From Dipteris shenzhenensis (Eukaryota; Polypodiophyta; Polypodiopsida; Gleicheniales): a DNA stretch of 64,000 bases. This document shows, piece by piece, positions 20,862-31,959 of this stretch (positions are counted from its first letter, which is position 1; each line of letters begins with the position of its first letter). The position numbers and the translations under genes were made by a program. The notes under the pieces were generated by a model that was not told the DNA's origin, searched no databases, and saw only the letters and a list, made by a program, of their open reading frames with translations. The stretch is taken from assembly GCA_047967505.1 (NCBI GenBank), contig CM106540.1, one strand, 5' to 3'.

Positions 20862-21782
20862 TAGTAAGAATGTGACTTGATATAGATTGACTAGCAGGTC
20901 AAGCAATAAGGTAGCAAGCCCAATGCAAATCCTACCATCTGATCTTTTTGCACCTGTATACTTTGGGTGAGTTAGAAAAGAGACAAAACATCCCATATCA
21001 GAAACCATCTTTGGAAGTACCATGCTAGTTCCAAAAACAAAACAACATTGAAGAAACAAGGGGCAATAAAGTACATCGACATACAAATTGAAACAAAATC
21101 CATTTAACTCCTTTAGGTCACAACATACTAGTTTCCTCCACATAATAACTGCACTCTGCGTAGATATTGAAGGAGAAAAAAGTAGATACAAGATTCAACA
21201 AAGAATATTTCTTGTCCCATGTGAGCAGATTTGTAGCAAGCTACCTGTGAGGGTGGAGGAGGTGTGGAGGGGAGCCTCATGCCAGAAGAATGGTTAGATG
21301 TTTGGTTGTATTGAAATTTTCTATTTTAATATCTCTTTAGATAGTTTTTCTTGCATCAACTACAACATAAGTGTTAGATTTGTCTACACAAAGAAATGAA
21401 AATTTAGTTTCTCTATTGTATTTTTGAATAAAGTGAATGATCTGTAGGCTGGTGTTTCCAAACAGCTTGCTATGGCAAAATACTTCAAAGTTTGGAGGAT
21501 ATCTAGCTCTCTTTATAGAAATCTACGTAATAGAGTTTGCATTGAATAGAATTGTATTGATATGAAAAAATTATTTACATGATATACAAGAAATTGTGTG
21601 AGAATTTTACACTTTAAGAGGTGTGACATCTCAGATCATCTTGTGAATGTGTGTGAAAATGTAAGACTTGAATTGTCTTATATTCCAATACTCCCCCTTA
21701 AGACTACTAGGGTCTTGAGGTGGGTGTGATTTTTTTAAGCATTAATTACGATTCAGCCCCTGTTGTTGTGGTGCTTCACATC
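20862..21782. other. Spacer with an edge of another copia 3' LTR
   Basis: Minus-strand CTTAAGGGGGAG (21691-21702) followed by TATTGGAATATAAGACAA looks like a copia polypurine tract and an LTR start whose TG became TA, so an LTR remnant probably extends left from 21690. No frame is convincing. The copia C element inserted at 21783 within this older sequence. Confidence 0.4.
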
Positions 21783-21953
21783 TGAGAGTGCTCTCAACGG
21801 AAGCAAGAACGAAAGAAGGAGAGAGAGAGACAGAGAGCCACACAAGTTTTGGTGGGTGCAGAACCACCCTAATCTTCTTTTTCATTCATTTATATATGTG
21901 TTTGAGTATTGTACATAATCGGGGTAAAGGCACAGTGACCTTTAACCCCCACA
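21783..21953 (-). repeat. 3' LTR, copia family C (171 bp)
   Basis: It reads TGTGGGGGTTAAAGG... to ...GAGCACTCTCA on the minus strand. A TATATAAATG box is present. It is short for a copia LTR. The 3' polypurine tract lies just inside at about 21954-21964. Confidence 0.9.
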
Positions 21954-22006
21954 ACCTCCCACTTAAAGGACAATGTGCCTTTAAGGGAGAACAACTAGTG
22001 AGCATA

Positions 22007-22351
22007 CTATCCAATGCCCATCAATACACGACAATACTCAAACCGCTGACTAGGTAGACTCTTCGTCAGCATATCTGTAGGGTTATCATCTATATGAACC
22101 TTGAAAAGCTCTATGCGCTTGTCCTCAAGTACCTCCCTGATGAAATGGTACCTGACCTCAATGTGTTTGGTCTTTGCATGAAAGACCGGATTCCGTGATA
22201 GCTGAATAGCACTCATGGAATCACTATGCAATGTCGGTACACCTATATGAATCCCCAAATCTCCCACTAGCTGATCAAGCCATATAGCCTCCTTGCAACC
22301 CTCTGTGGCTGCAACATACTCAGCCTCTGTGGTAGACAAAGCAACGCACTT
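22007..22351 (-). pseudogene. copia C RNase H, C-terminal part
   Basis: The frame begins after a TAG that follows VSWMSRT and reads KCVALSTTEAEYVAATEGC, then DSMSAIQLSRNPVFHAKTKH and IEVRYHFIRE, the standard copia RNase H end. It finishes at MGIG, about 40 bp before the polypurine tract. Comparison with the family suggests the stop replaced a Gln codon (CAG to TAG). Upstream motifs of the same domain (YTDSDDAGHVDSRRSTSGY) lie in the preceding frame. Confidence 0.9.
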
Positions 22352-23533
22352 CTATGTGCGAGACATCCACGACACTGCACCACCTGCAAAGGTGAACACA
22401 TAACCAGAAGTGGATCTCCTACTATCCACATGCCCTGCATCGTCTGAATCTGTGTACCCAAGTACACGCATGTCTCCTTTACCAAAGCAGATGCACATCT
22501 CCTTGGTACCCTTCATGTATTTCATGATGCACTTAACTGCCTCCCAATGCCTCTTTCCTGGATTAGCCATATACCGGCTAACAACTCCCACTGCAAATGC
22601 AATGTCTGGTCTAGTAGCTATCATAGCATACATAAGACTCCCAACTGCTGATGCATAAGGAACCTTGGCCATCATGGCCCTCTCCTCATCTGATTTGGGA
22701 CTATCTGTATGACTCAGTTTCACATATGGAGGCAATGGAGTACTCACTGCCTTCCCCCCCTCCATATTGAAATGCTGTAATACTTTTGTAACATACTCCT
22801 TCTGTGAAAGCCAAAGGAGTTTCCTACTCCAATCACGCGTGATGCGCATACCAAGAATATGACCTGCAAGTCCCAAATCCTTCATATCAAAGGCCTCATG
22901 CAACTTGGCCTTTAATGCATCTAGCTCATAAGTATTATTGCTAGCCAATAGCATATCATCCACATATAGTGCCAAGATTATCAGGCTATTATCCTTAGCC
23001 CTTTTAGTGTAGAGGCAGTGATCAATTTCACTCCTTCTAAAACCCTGGGACCGAATGAAAGCATCAAACTTCTGATACCATTCTCTAGGTGCTTGCTTAA
23101 GACCATAGAGACTCTTCTTCAGCTTGCAAACTAAATGCTCTTTGCCCTTTTCTTCAAAGCCTTTCGGCTGCACCATGTAAATTTCCTCATGCAAATCCCC
23201 ATGCAAGAAAGCTGTCTTGACATCCATCTGCATAAGCTCCATATCCTCTACTGCCACTAGTCCAAGCATGCATCTAAGTGTGGTCATCTTCACAACTGGA
23301 GAGAATATCTCATCAAAGTCCACACCCTTCTCTTGCTTGAACCCTTTAGCAACCAAACGGGCCTTGTACCTAGGCACATCATCACCTGTGACCTTCATTT
23401 TGTAGACCCATTTACATGGCAATGCTTTCTTTCCATGTGGCAAAGAAACCAAGTCCCAAGTCTTATTCTTCATAAGTGAACTCATCTCTGATTGCATAGC
23501 ATACTCCCACTTGCATTGATCCTCACGCATCAT
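22352..23533 (-). pseudogene. copia C reverse transcriptase and start of RNase H
   Basis: This 393-codon open frame contains a full copia reverse transcriptase: KNKTWDLVSLP, CKWVYKMKV, YKARLVAKGF, DVKTAFLHGDL, LKKSLYGLKQAPREWY and the catalytic LYVDDML near residue 190. It continues through SAVGSLMYAMIATRPDI into the RNase H start. It makes element cDNA in intact relatives. The frame is shifted relative to the integrase tail that precedes it (overlap at 23523-23533) and ends in the TAG at 22352. Confidence 0.93.
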
Positions 23534-23945
23534 AGCCTCTCTGTAGCAAGAAGGATCTTCTCAAGGGCATTTCAGCTTGCTGTCCCACCTGCATATCAGC
23601 CACATTTGGCTCATCATTTCCACCAATAGATGACCCATCATCTACCCCTGTGGGAGTACTTGGTGGTACCATTTCTTGCACATTTGGTGCATGGACAGCT
23701 TGTTGTCTATCAACATATGCAGGTGGATTCACATCCTGGAAAGTGATTCTCCTCATTTCCACATCCCTCATGGGTGTCTTATGCATCTTCTTCTCATTGA
23801 AGACTACATCATGGATGCGTATGATCTTCTTTGCTTCTGGATCCCAGAGACGATAGCCCATCTCTCCACTTTCACCATAACCCAGAAAGATGCATTTCCT
23901 AGACTTAGGATCTAGCTTCTTTCGAAGCTCTTTTGGCACATGTGC
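23523..23945 (-). pseudogene. copia C integrase C-terminal region and linker
   Basis: Directly after the stop at 23946 the frame gives AHVPKELRKKLDPKSRKCIF, LGYGESGEMGYRLWDPEAKK and IIRIHDVVFNEKKM, the conserved copia region after the integrase core, then an acidic linker. It should flow into reverse transcriptase but ends ...RGYDA with a frame change and probably a small deletion before the RT entry. Confidence 0.88.
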
Positions 23946-25985
23946 TTATGCCTCACACCCAAATACACGCAAATGAGAGTAAGAGGGCTTCTTACCACTC
24001 CATGCCTCTTCAGGAATACCACCATCCAAACTCTTACTAGGTGATCTATTGATCACACGCACTGCAGTCTTCATTGCCTCAGCCCAAAAACCACTAGAAA
24101 GACTTGCATTGGAAAGGATGCATTGCAACCTTTCTTGAATGGTACGGTTCATCTTTTCTACAACTGGATTTTTCTCTGGAGTACGAGGGGATGTGAGCTC
24201 CCTCTTAATCCCACGTGTATCACAGAAATGCTGAAAGTCATGAGAGAGATACTCTCCACCATTGTCAGTCCGTAGGCATTTAAGCGTTCTACCTGACTGA
24301 TTCTCAGCCAAGGCCAGCCATTTCTGAAATACCTGGAACACATCACTCTTCCGAGCTATAGCATAAGCCCACACTTTCCTAGTTGCATCATCAATGAATG
24401 TCACATAGTATTCAGCCCCGCCTAATGACCGTGTAGGCATGGGACCACATACGTCTGAATGCACCAAATCAAGCTTTTCAAACTCTTTCTTTCCCCTTCT
24501 TTTATGGGCTGATTTAGTCTGCTTCCCATAGAGACAGTGCTTACAAAATTCAAAATCAGAGAAACTCAAATGCGGTACATAACCCAAACGGCATAAGAGT
24601 TTCATTCCATTCTGGCTCATGTGGCCCAACCTGCAATGCCACAAAGAAGTGCTTGGCTGCTCGGTTATTGCAACAACATGATCAAATACCCCTGATACAT
24701 GTAAGGGATACAAAGTCCCACACTTGGCACCCCTGGCCAAAAGCATAGAGCCCTTTTGAATTTTCCAACTCTGAAAGCCAAAAGTGGTGTGAAAACCAGC
24801 ATCATCTAGCTGACCCACTGAAATAAGACTCTTGGTCAGCTTAGGCACATGTCTCACATGTTTCAAAACAAATGCAGACCCATTTGCAAAAGAAAACTTT
24901 ATGTCACCTGCTCCCACTATATCACATGCATAGTCATTTCCAAGATGCACACAACCTGTCTTTCCACTGTCATAAGTGGAGAACCATTCCCTATGGGGAG
25001 TAACATGGAATGAAGCACCAGAATCCAAAATCCAATCCTGGGAATATGCATCATCTGAAGTGGTAAGAAACTCTGCAGATAAACTAGACATGAAGAGAAC
25101 ATCATTGTCACTATCATGTGTGACTGCATTGATCTCCTTGATCTTCACTTTTCCTTTGTCCTCCCTTGGACTCTCTTCCTTTTGATTTGCACCCCAATTT
25201 GCATTCTTTTTCTTATCCTTTTGCTCTCTTTTCAACTTGTAGCAATCCTTTTTCATATGGCCCTTCTTGCCACAGTGGTAACACTCAATGTTCCGTGCCC
25301 TGGATTTGCTATGAGACTTCCCTCTTTCTTGGGACTTCCCCCTGAACTGTGATCTGCCCCTTTGCACATTTAAGGCTGCATCCTGCTTGTTGCCATCCAT
25401 AGACTTCCGTCTAATATCCTCGGCCAACAAGCTACCCACAACATCATCAAATTTCAGTACTCCACCAGGTGCAGAGTTACTGACAGCTGTACGGAAGGTA
25501 TCCCATGAGGATGGCAATGAACATAAGAGAAATATTGCCTTAGTCTCCGCATCAAAATTCATCTTCTGAGCTTGAAGCTGGCTGAAAATAATATTGAATT
25601 CATTCAAGTGAGAAGCAATGGAGACCCCTTCCTTCATTTGCAGCTCAAACAATCTCTTCATGAGGTAAACTTTATTAGAGGCAGTTTCCTTTTCATAAGT
25701 GGCACACAGTTTCTTCCACAAATCTTCCATAGTCTGCTCATTTACTACTGTGAAATAAACTGACTCTGCAAGATGAAGTCTAATAGTAGATTTTGCTAAT
25801 GCATCCAACTCATTCCAATCATCCTCAGACATATTTGCAGGCTTAGCTTCAATCCCTGCCAAGGGTTTAATCTGCTTCTTTTGAATAAGCACATCCCTTA
25901 TCTATTCTTTCCACAAAGAAAAGTTTGTCCCATCAAACTTTTTAATGCTGAAAAACTCCTTTTCAGACACGGAAGAGGATGCCAT
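23946..25985 (-). pseudogene. copia C gag, protease and integrase core
   Basis: The ATG at 25985 starts MASSSVSEKEFFSIKKFDG. A TAG follows WKE near codon 27, and the frame is then open for about 650 codons. Domains in order: UBN2 gag, a CCHC knuckle (CYHCGKKGHMKKDC), the protease site WILDSGASFHV (intact DSG), the integrase zinc motif (LWHCRLGHMSQ and CKHCLYGKQ), then core residues in LVHSDVCGP, TFIDDATRK, LRTDNGGEY and the Glu in VVEKMNRT. It ends at TAA (23946) within FGCEA*AHVP, where relatives have Tyr. Two nonsense changes silence an otherwise intact block. Confidence 0.93.
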
Positions 25986-27432
25986 GATGCAAATAAAGCA
26001 AAATCCCAAATGCTAGTGCCTGCAAGAGAGAATCACACCAAATACCAGGTGCACCCAAATGTGTATGCCACAATAGAGTGAAATATCACCAAAACTCAAA
26101 GCTCAAAGCATCAAAAGATGCATCTGACTCATGTGCATATACTATGCATCCATATGAGCAAATCTGGCCCAAAAGAAAATGCCAACTACAATGGCAATCC
26201 AGAATGCCAATAAGTGCCAAATGACTCAGGCATAAACACCATCCACTGGCATATGCATCAATAATATCTCATCCAAGAGAGCATAGCACTATCAGTGCAT
26301 CACCTGCAATGTGTCAAAGTTGTCCCTCAGCATAAAATAGCATCCATGTGCAAAGCGTCCATAAAAATAGCATCCCACAAGGCAATTTGGGCCTATCAGC
26401 ACATCCAATAAGGACCGCAATGCATCCAAATGGCCTATAAATCATCCACTGCAACCCAATGCACACCACAAATGAGCGCACACTGCTTAAACTGCAACCA
26501 GAGTGATCTGCATAAGGTATGCTCAAGAAATCATGGTCCCACGGTAATGACTGCTACTGAAAATAGAACTTGAGATGCCTCAAAACATGGGCGCCATTGC
26601 ATAATCGGACTCAGCAAGAAAATCTGCAAATATCTCTCTTCTGCCGAAACTCCAAAATCCCAACCGATGAGTGAGAAATGGGAGTCAACACTTATCCACT
26701 GCCATGTGGCATAAATCTAAGGTTTCAAAACCTTAGAATGAAAAATGCATAACAGAGAGACGAAATCGAATATACAGAGATCTATAACTTTGAAAATCCT
26801 CCACCGAATTGCGCAAGAACTGATAGGTAGGGGTTTTTGGGCATCCGGAACGCAATGGGACAGACGGTTTTGGAAACCGTGTTCTCAATCACTGGGTCCA
26901 ACACATGGACTGAAAAACGTTTTTGGAAATAGAGCTGTTTGTAAACTCCACCGGAGTACGAATGATGAGCAACATAGAAGTTTTAGGACCTCCTGAGTCC
27001 ACTGGAACTGACAGATCTGCAAATGGTTGCTCCAAACTTGAGTTCCAACACCCGGGCAAAAAATGCAGAAATTGACACAATGAGTCAGAAATCCAATGAA
27101 ATGATCCCAGATTCAAGAATGAAGGTGTTTCCAAGCTCCTAAAGTGAAGTGGACACCAAAAGCAAGCAATAGTTCCTCTACAAGTCAATATGGAGTCTCT
27201 GTCATCGAACGGAACAGGGAAAAGCTCAAAAAACGACTTTTTCTTTGAAAACACTTAACAGGCTCTCAAAACCACTTCACAAAGCCAAAGTGACTTTTCC
27301 AAAGGTTCCTCCAAGGTCTCTGCACACTCAAATGCAAGTAAAGTCACCCACAAAGCTTCCCACAGAGCTTCTCCTTCCCCCCACTGAGCTGCTGAGCTTC
27401 AAGCATTCACGCACGCTCAGCTAGATCACCCG
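25986..27432 (-). other. Long untranslated leader of copia C
   Basis: About 1.45 kb lies between the primer-binding site and the gag ATG. On the element's sense strand it is rich in short repeated phrases (GGATGC.TAG, TGGCA, GATGCA) and has no frame with recognisable protein. Plant copia leaders are usually much shorter, so its length is notable. It may hold packaging or dimerisation signals (inference). Confidence 0.7.
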
Positions 27433-27445
27433 GGCTCTGATACCA
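27433..27445 (-). other. Primer-binding site of copia C
   Basis: TGGTATCAGAGCC on the minus strand, two bases inside the 5' LTR: the canonical tRNA-iMet primer site. Confidence 0.92.
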
Positions 27446-27447
27446 GT

Positions 27448-27618
27448 TGAGAGTGCTCTCAACAGAAGCAAGAACGGAAGAAGGAGAGAGAGAGACAGAG
27501 AGCCACACAAGTTTTGGTGGGTGCAGAACCACCCTAATCTTCTTTTTCATTCATTTATATATGTGTTTGAGTATTGTACATAATCGGGGTAAAGGCACAG
27601 TGACCTTTAACCCCCACA
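27448..27618 (-). repeat. 5' LTR, copia family C (171 bp)
   Basis: It is identical to 21783-21953 except for two G/A differences near its left edge (at the GGAAGC and CGGAAG positions). The CACATC duplication follows at 27619-27624. The promoter elements are therefore the same TATATAAATG box. Confidence 0.92.
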
Positions 27619-27624
27619 CACATC

Positions 27625-28627
27625 TAGTCTATATTTTATAAGGTTAAATATGCAATGCATTCCTAGCTATCTAGGATCCAAAGTTGCAGTAGGTATGATC
27701 ACCATCATGATCATCTTGGTATTCAATTTCATTCTAAAGGGAGTTCTGTTGGTGTAAATAATTAGTTTTTCATGATAAACACACATTTCATTAATTTTGG
27801 TCTCCAATGTATATATTTGGATTAATCCTAAAAATCCTTCCCAAATGGAAAGTTTACTTTATGAAAATATATTTCGAACGAGAAGCAAAAGTTTACTTTC
27901 TGGCACTGTCATTTCCACAAAATAAAATTGCACAATATCTCTCTATAATCATGAGGGGAGGAATGGGGTCTCAAAAGGGCCTTCAATTAGTGTTTCCTAA
28001 TTTCAAGGGATTAGGGAGGGATTTAAGTGTACCAATGAGAGTGCTCTATGGTGTGGGACAATGGTATGTTGAGGTGGAGGTTGGGCAGGCCTATAAGGAG
28101 GCCTTATTGGTTGTTCCCCTTACAGTAGGGACCATCATCTCCCCCTTAACCCATTCTTAACCCTCCTCCCATGTGCACCTTCCCCAAATCAGGCCCAAAT
28201 GGCATTGAAGAGGAGGTGGGCCCTCTTGGGAGAGTTTTGATTCCCCCCCCTCTCTCTAGGTGGTTTACTTTATGAAAATATCATTCCAAAATCAAAATTT
28301 TACTTTTTGACAGTATCCTTTCTCAATAAAAATTATATTTACTCACACTATTATTTTGCCTAATAATGCAAAAACTAGGAAACATAATTCGTACCATACT
28401 CTATATTGCAAAAATCTTAATATAAATTTTTATTTCAAACAAATTCAATCGTCTTTTAAAAAATAAAATTTTCTTAACGTATTAATAATTTAAATCCATG
28501 GAAAAATTATATATGCATATAACTTCTATATCCATGAAAAAATGTATATATCTATATATAATTTATCCATGAGAAAATTATATATCTATATAATTTAAAT
28601 CCATGAAAAATTTCTATAATTTAAAAA
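27625..28627. other. Intergenic, direct repeats and AT-rich short repeats
   Basis: A phrase beginning GTTTACTTTATGAAAATAT followed by CAAAA.TTTACTTT..G.CAGT occurs at 27853-27930 and again at 28262-28335, perhaps the ends of a small unrecognised element. At 28490-28615 a 30-40-bp phrase around ATCCATGAAAAAATTATATAT repeats about four times. The plus frame at 27807-28160 spans the first repeat and has no family signature. Confidence 0.45.
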
Positions 28628-28990
28628 GGTAGGTGGAGAGGGAAGGGGGAGAGGGACAGGGGGTCGCATTGTCGTGACAACAAAAAGAAGTTTTTTTGTG
28701 TGTGTATGTTGTCCCTTGCACTGCCGCGTCAACACAATGAGGGTGGGGAGGGGTGGGAGAGGAGTGGGGAAGGGTGGGGCAGGAAGGGAAGGAGAGAGGA
28801 GAGGAGAAGGGGAAGAGAGAGAGGGAGGGAGGGGAGGAGCAAGGAGATGAGAGGGGGAAGACAGAGGGAGAGGAGGGAGGAGAATGGAAAGGAAGAGGGA
28901 GGAGAAAGGAGAGGGAGAAGGGGAGAGGAAGGGAGTGCAACATGATAGAGGGAGAGGGAGAGCGGAAAAGTGGGAAACACGAAGGGAGGC
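28628..28990 (+). repeat. Purine-rich tract (GGGA/GAGG)n
   Basis: Over 300 bases are almost only G and A on the plus strand, for example GAGAGGAGAAGGGGAAGAGA. All open frames here on both strands are composition artefacts (Arg/Glu/Gly or Pro/Ser/Leu strings). Confidence 0.9.
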
Positions 28991-29089
28991 TCTGAGAAAA
29001 AATGAGCTATGGGAGAGGTGAAAGTCAGTATATAGCCCTAAAGGAATTCAAACCCTAAAATTCAAATTGCCTACTCTATAATTAAAACT

Positions 29090-29153
<64 letters not shown>

Positions 29154-29350
29154 CACCCCATGCTCCCCCCTTTCCCTCCTTCTCCCCCCCTCCCCTCCTT
29201 TTTTCCCTCCCTCCCCTCCCTTACCTTCCCTCTTCTCTCCCTTCCCTCTCCCTTACCTTCCCCCTTCTCTCCCTTCCCTCCCTTCTCTCTTTCTATATTC
29301 CTTGCCAATGTGGTTGCACTTCATTTTGTTCCCCTCTCTGAGCCCTCTCC
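29090..29350 (+). repeat. (TC)n microsatellite and pyrimidine-rich tract
   Basis: A CT dinucleotide run of about 65 bp starts near 29092 and passes into CCCTTCCCTCTC-type sequence to about 29300. It lies 100 bp downstream of the purine tract on the same strand, so the two could pair as an imperfect inverted repeat. Confidence 0.9.
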
Positions 29351-29655
29351 TCCATTATATTAATTCCCTTTGTTTCCTACCTCCCATAACGATGGTCTCT
29401 TTTTTATTGTATTTTTCAAAATAAGAAATTAATAAATCCTTACATGGACACAAATCATAGTCAAATCTTCCTTTGCAACCCCTTTTGTGGATTATATATA
29501 ACACATGGTCATGAAACTTTGCAAAGGAGAGTGGAGGGGGGCAACATAAGGGAATGCATCTATTGCACAAATCAAGAAAATTTGATGATTTGTGAAACAA
29601 CTTGGGTGCACCCGCAACGTGTTGCACATGCAACAAGTTGGGGGTGCATGCAATC
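29351..29655. other. Intergenic junction upstream of the Tat-like fragment
   Basis: No gene is recognised. Near 29605-29670 short phrases TTGCACATG recur, one within the palindrome TTGCACATGCAA. The breakpoint that truncates the gypsy element probably lies close to 29660. Confidence 0.4.
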
Positions 29656-30618
29656 TCTTGCACATGATATTGAAGCCCCCTGATTGGTCTCAAGACTTTT
29701 ATGTAAATCCAACTATATCTTTGCATTCAGTTGGTGTTGTATTGCTACAAAAAGGAGAGGTAGGTAGAATGCAACCCATTTATTATGCCAGTCGATAGCT
29801 TACAGATGTGGAAACAAGGTGTGAAGAAATGGAGCAGCAAGCTCTCTCTTTGGTGTTTTCAGTCAGAAAGTTTCGCTCCTATTTATTACCTCGACCATTT
29901 TTCTTCCTTACCTCTCAGTCTGTATTAGCATATCTAGTTTGCAAGCCTAATCCTGGGGGGAGATTTGCAAAATGGTTGTCAGAGCTTCAAGAATTCTCTT
30001 TCTCTTTTGTCACTGAAAATACCACTAGGTCCACTATGGCAGATTTGCTCACAGGACGGGAGGATCCAGGAGAAGAAAAGAAATGTAAGGAGAACATTAA
30101 AGATGAAAGAGATATACCACCAACAGCTTTTGTTTTGTATTTTGATGGGGCTTTTAGTCCTTCATGCCACCGGGGGGATGGTCTTGATGAATTCTAAAGG
30201 TCAAGAAGTATGGGCAAGAGGACAAGAGCTTCCAGGTATCACAACTAACAATGCAGCTAAGTATAATTCTTTGATTCTTGGTCTGGAGGGTTGTCTTCAA
30301 AGTCAAGTTAAAGAATTAGAAGTAAGAGAAGATTCTCAGCTTATTATAAAGCAAATGCAAGGGCATTACAAGACAAAAAGTCCTCATTTAAAGAAGCTTA
30401 ATCAAAAGGCTATGGCACTATGTAGTCAATTTAATTTTTGCAAGTTTGTTCATATAAACAGAAAATAAAATCAAAGGGCAGATGAGTTAGCTACTCAAGC
30501 CATTATAGTACAAGACCAGGGGGTGGTGTCTTGGGTAGACACTGGATGGCCAAAACTACAAGATGTTCAGCAATATGTGGAAGAAGGCATGTTTCCTCGA
30601 GGGTTAACTCCACAATAG
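29656..30618 (+). pseudogene. Tat-like gypsy fragment: RT-associated RNase H plus second RNase H
   Basis: The frame opens with PPDWSQDFYVNPTISLHSVG and GRMQPIYYASR, the end of reverse transcriptase and start of RNase H, then SVRKFRSYLLPRPFFFLTS and GRFAKWLSELQEFSFSF. After a linker a second, archaeal-type RNase H follows: VLYFDGAFSPS, AAKYNSLILGLEGCL, REDSQLIIKQMQGHY and, after a stop at 30466, NQRADELATQA. A frameshift lies near 30170. Tandem RNase H domains are the mark of the Tat lineage of Ty3/gypsy. Gag, protease and the RT fingers and palm are missing, and no integrase follows before the polypurine tract. Confidence 0.82.
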
Positions 30619-30773
30619 AAGCAGAGATTGGTTACTTTTGGCTACGCCTCCATAAGGATGTATATGAATGTCACCAATGGAACCTATCAGTTTGAGGATA
30701 TTGACGGCATGGTGATACCCGGACGCACCAATGAGTATCGCCTTAAATTCTTCTATGCTCGACCACCTTGAGG

Positions 30774-30826
30774 GCCAGCAGACCCTCTCTGTCATTAGAG
30801 AGGATCTGCTGGGGGGGGGAAAGATC
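30774..30826 (+). other. Hairpin and polypurine tract of the Tat-like element
   Basis: An imperfect stem (AGCAGACCCTCTC and GAGAGGATCTGCT, loop TGTCATTA) abuts the run TGCTGGGGGGGGGAAAGATC. The purine run fits a plus-strand primer directly before the LTR start near 30827. Confidence 0.65.
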
Positions 30827-31820
30827 TGACGCCAAAAATTAATATTTTTAATTTGGCATTGGCATTGTCTTTCTCTATGTTTGATAAGAGTTTGAGTATC
30901 AAGTGATAGCCTAGTGGCTCTCACTTATTTCTATTTTCTATGATATTGTATGGGATTGAGAGGATGAGTGGAATGGCTCATTGTAAATACCATAGGTATG
31001 AATTAAAAATACCTTGGTATGGGGTGAGAGTTATTTGTGTATGGGATATTATGGAGTTTTTAGAAAATAGGAAGAGTGAGTCACATAAAGAGGTGGGCTC
31101 ATGTCCATGTGTTCCAATAATATAAGAGAGGCCACATGCCAAGCATGTGGAAGGCATGTGGAGGAGTGTGAAGTCAAGAGGAATCCTTCTAGAATTCCTA
31201 TGTGGAATAAGGAGGATGTGGACATCTCGTGGACATGTGGAAAAGAGAGGGTCCCTATGGGCTCCATGTGGGGAGACTCTTGACTTTCTCAATATTTTAA
31301 GAGTCTTGAGCATCTTGTGATGGGACACATGGAAAGAGTAGCCAAAAAGGACATGGATGGTGACATATGGGCTTATGTGATCGATGGGAAAAAGAATCTA
31401 CAGGCAGCAATTGTAAATGGGTGAAGGAGGGTGATAAAATCTCTATAAAAGGAGCCCTCCTCTTCCTTGTTCATCAATCTCTTCCACCATTAGGCCTCAT
31501 GTTGCTATAGCTCTAGTCTCCCCAAGCCTCTTCCATGAGCCTTCTCTCTCTCTTGTAGATATTATCTTATGTAGACTCTTGAGTCCATCTCTCTCTAGTT
31601 TATTCTCTCTCTATGAGTAGTCTTGGAGCTTTCGCTCCCTCTTGTATGTATGAAAACTCTTCTTCTCCCTTGTGTTTGTAGTGTTTTGAGTTTCATTGGA
31701 GTGTATTCTCACTCTATTGGTAATGAGGGTCACTTCAGGTTCTCTCTCTTGAGTGTCTCTTCCCTTTTCTTTCTTTCAAAGCCTTAAAAGTTCTTTCTAT
31801 TTGGCCGCTCATTGTACACA
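30827..31820 (+). repeat. Putative 3' LTR of the Tat-like element
   Basis: It starts TGACGCC right after the polypurine tract. A TATAAAA box is present at 31444-31450, followed by a CT-rich U5-like stretch with many TCTCTC and CCATTAGG phrases. The 3' edge near ...GTACACACA (about 31820) is a guess because no second copy exists in the window. Confidence 0.5.
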
Positions 31821-31959
31821 CATGGTCCATCTGTTTCCTAAGCCACTATGCAAACTTCTTTCCCTCTTCTAGGCAAAATCTATGAGGGGTGGATTGTTGA
31901 TGAAGGTGGAGTCTTGAGGGAGCATCCTGCTCAGGCGAAATTAGCATGGGTGGAGGGCA

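Larger units (their letters stand above)
21783..27618 (-). mobile_element. copia family C element, complete structure
   Basis: Two 171-bp LTRs (21783-21953 and 27448-27618) differ at only two positions by eye. The flanks are CACATC on both sides (21777-21782, 27619-27624). On the minus strand come a tRNA-iMet primer site, a 1.45-kb leader, gag, protease, integrase, reverse transcriptase, RNase H and a polypurine tract AAGTGGGAGGT. All domains are present in copia order over 5.84 kb. Four coding lesions (three stops and a frameshift region) prevent expression of a full polyprotein. It is the youngest and best preserved element of the window. Confidence 0.93.

Noticed and set aside
27807-28160. 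117-codon plus-strand frame
   Set aside because: It spans a repeated non-coding phrase (GTTTACTTTATGAAAATAT) and has no motif.
28614-28995. Overlapping ~80-110 codon frames on both strands (Glu/Arg/Gly or Pro/Ser/Leu strings)
   Set aside because: They are products of the purine-rich tract, open in several frames at once, with no protein-like composition.
29355-29726. 123-codon minus-strand frame
   Set aside because: It overlaps the start of the Tat-like fragment, which has recognisable motifs on the plus strand, so it is a shadow plus junction sequence.
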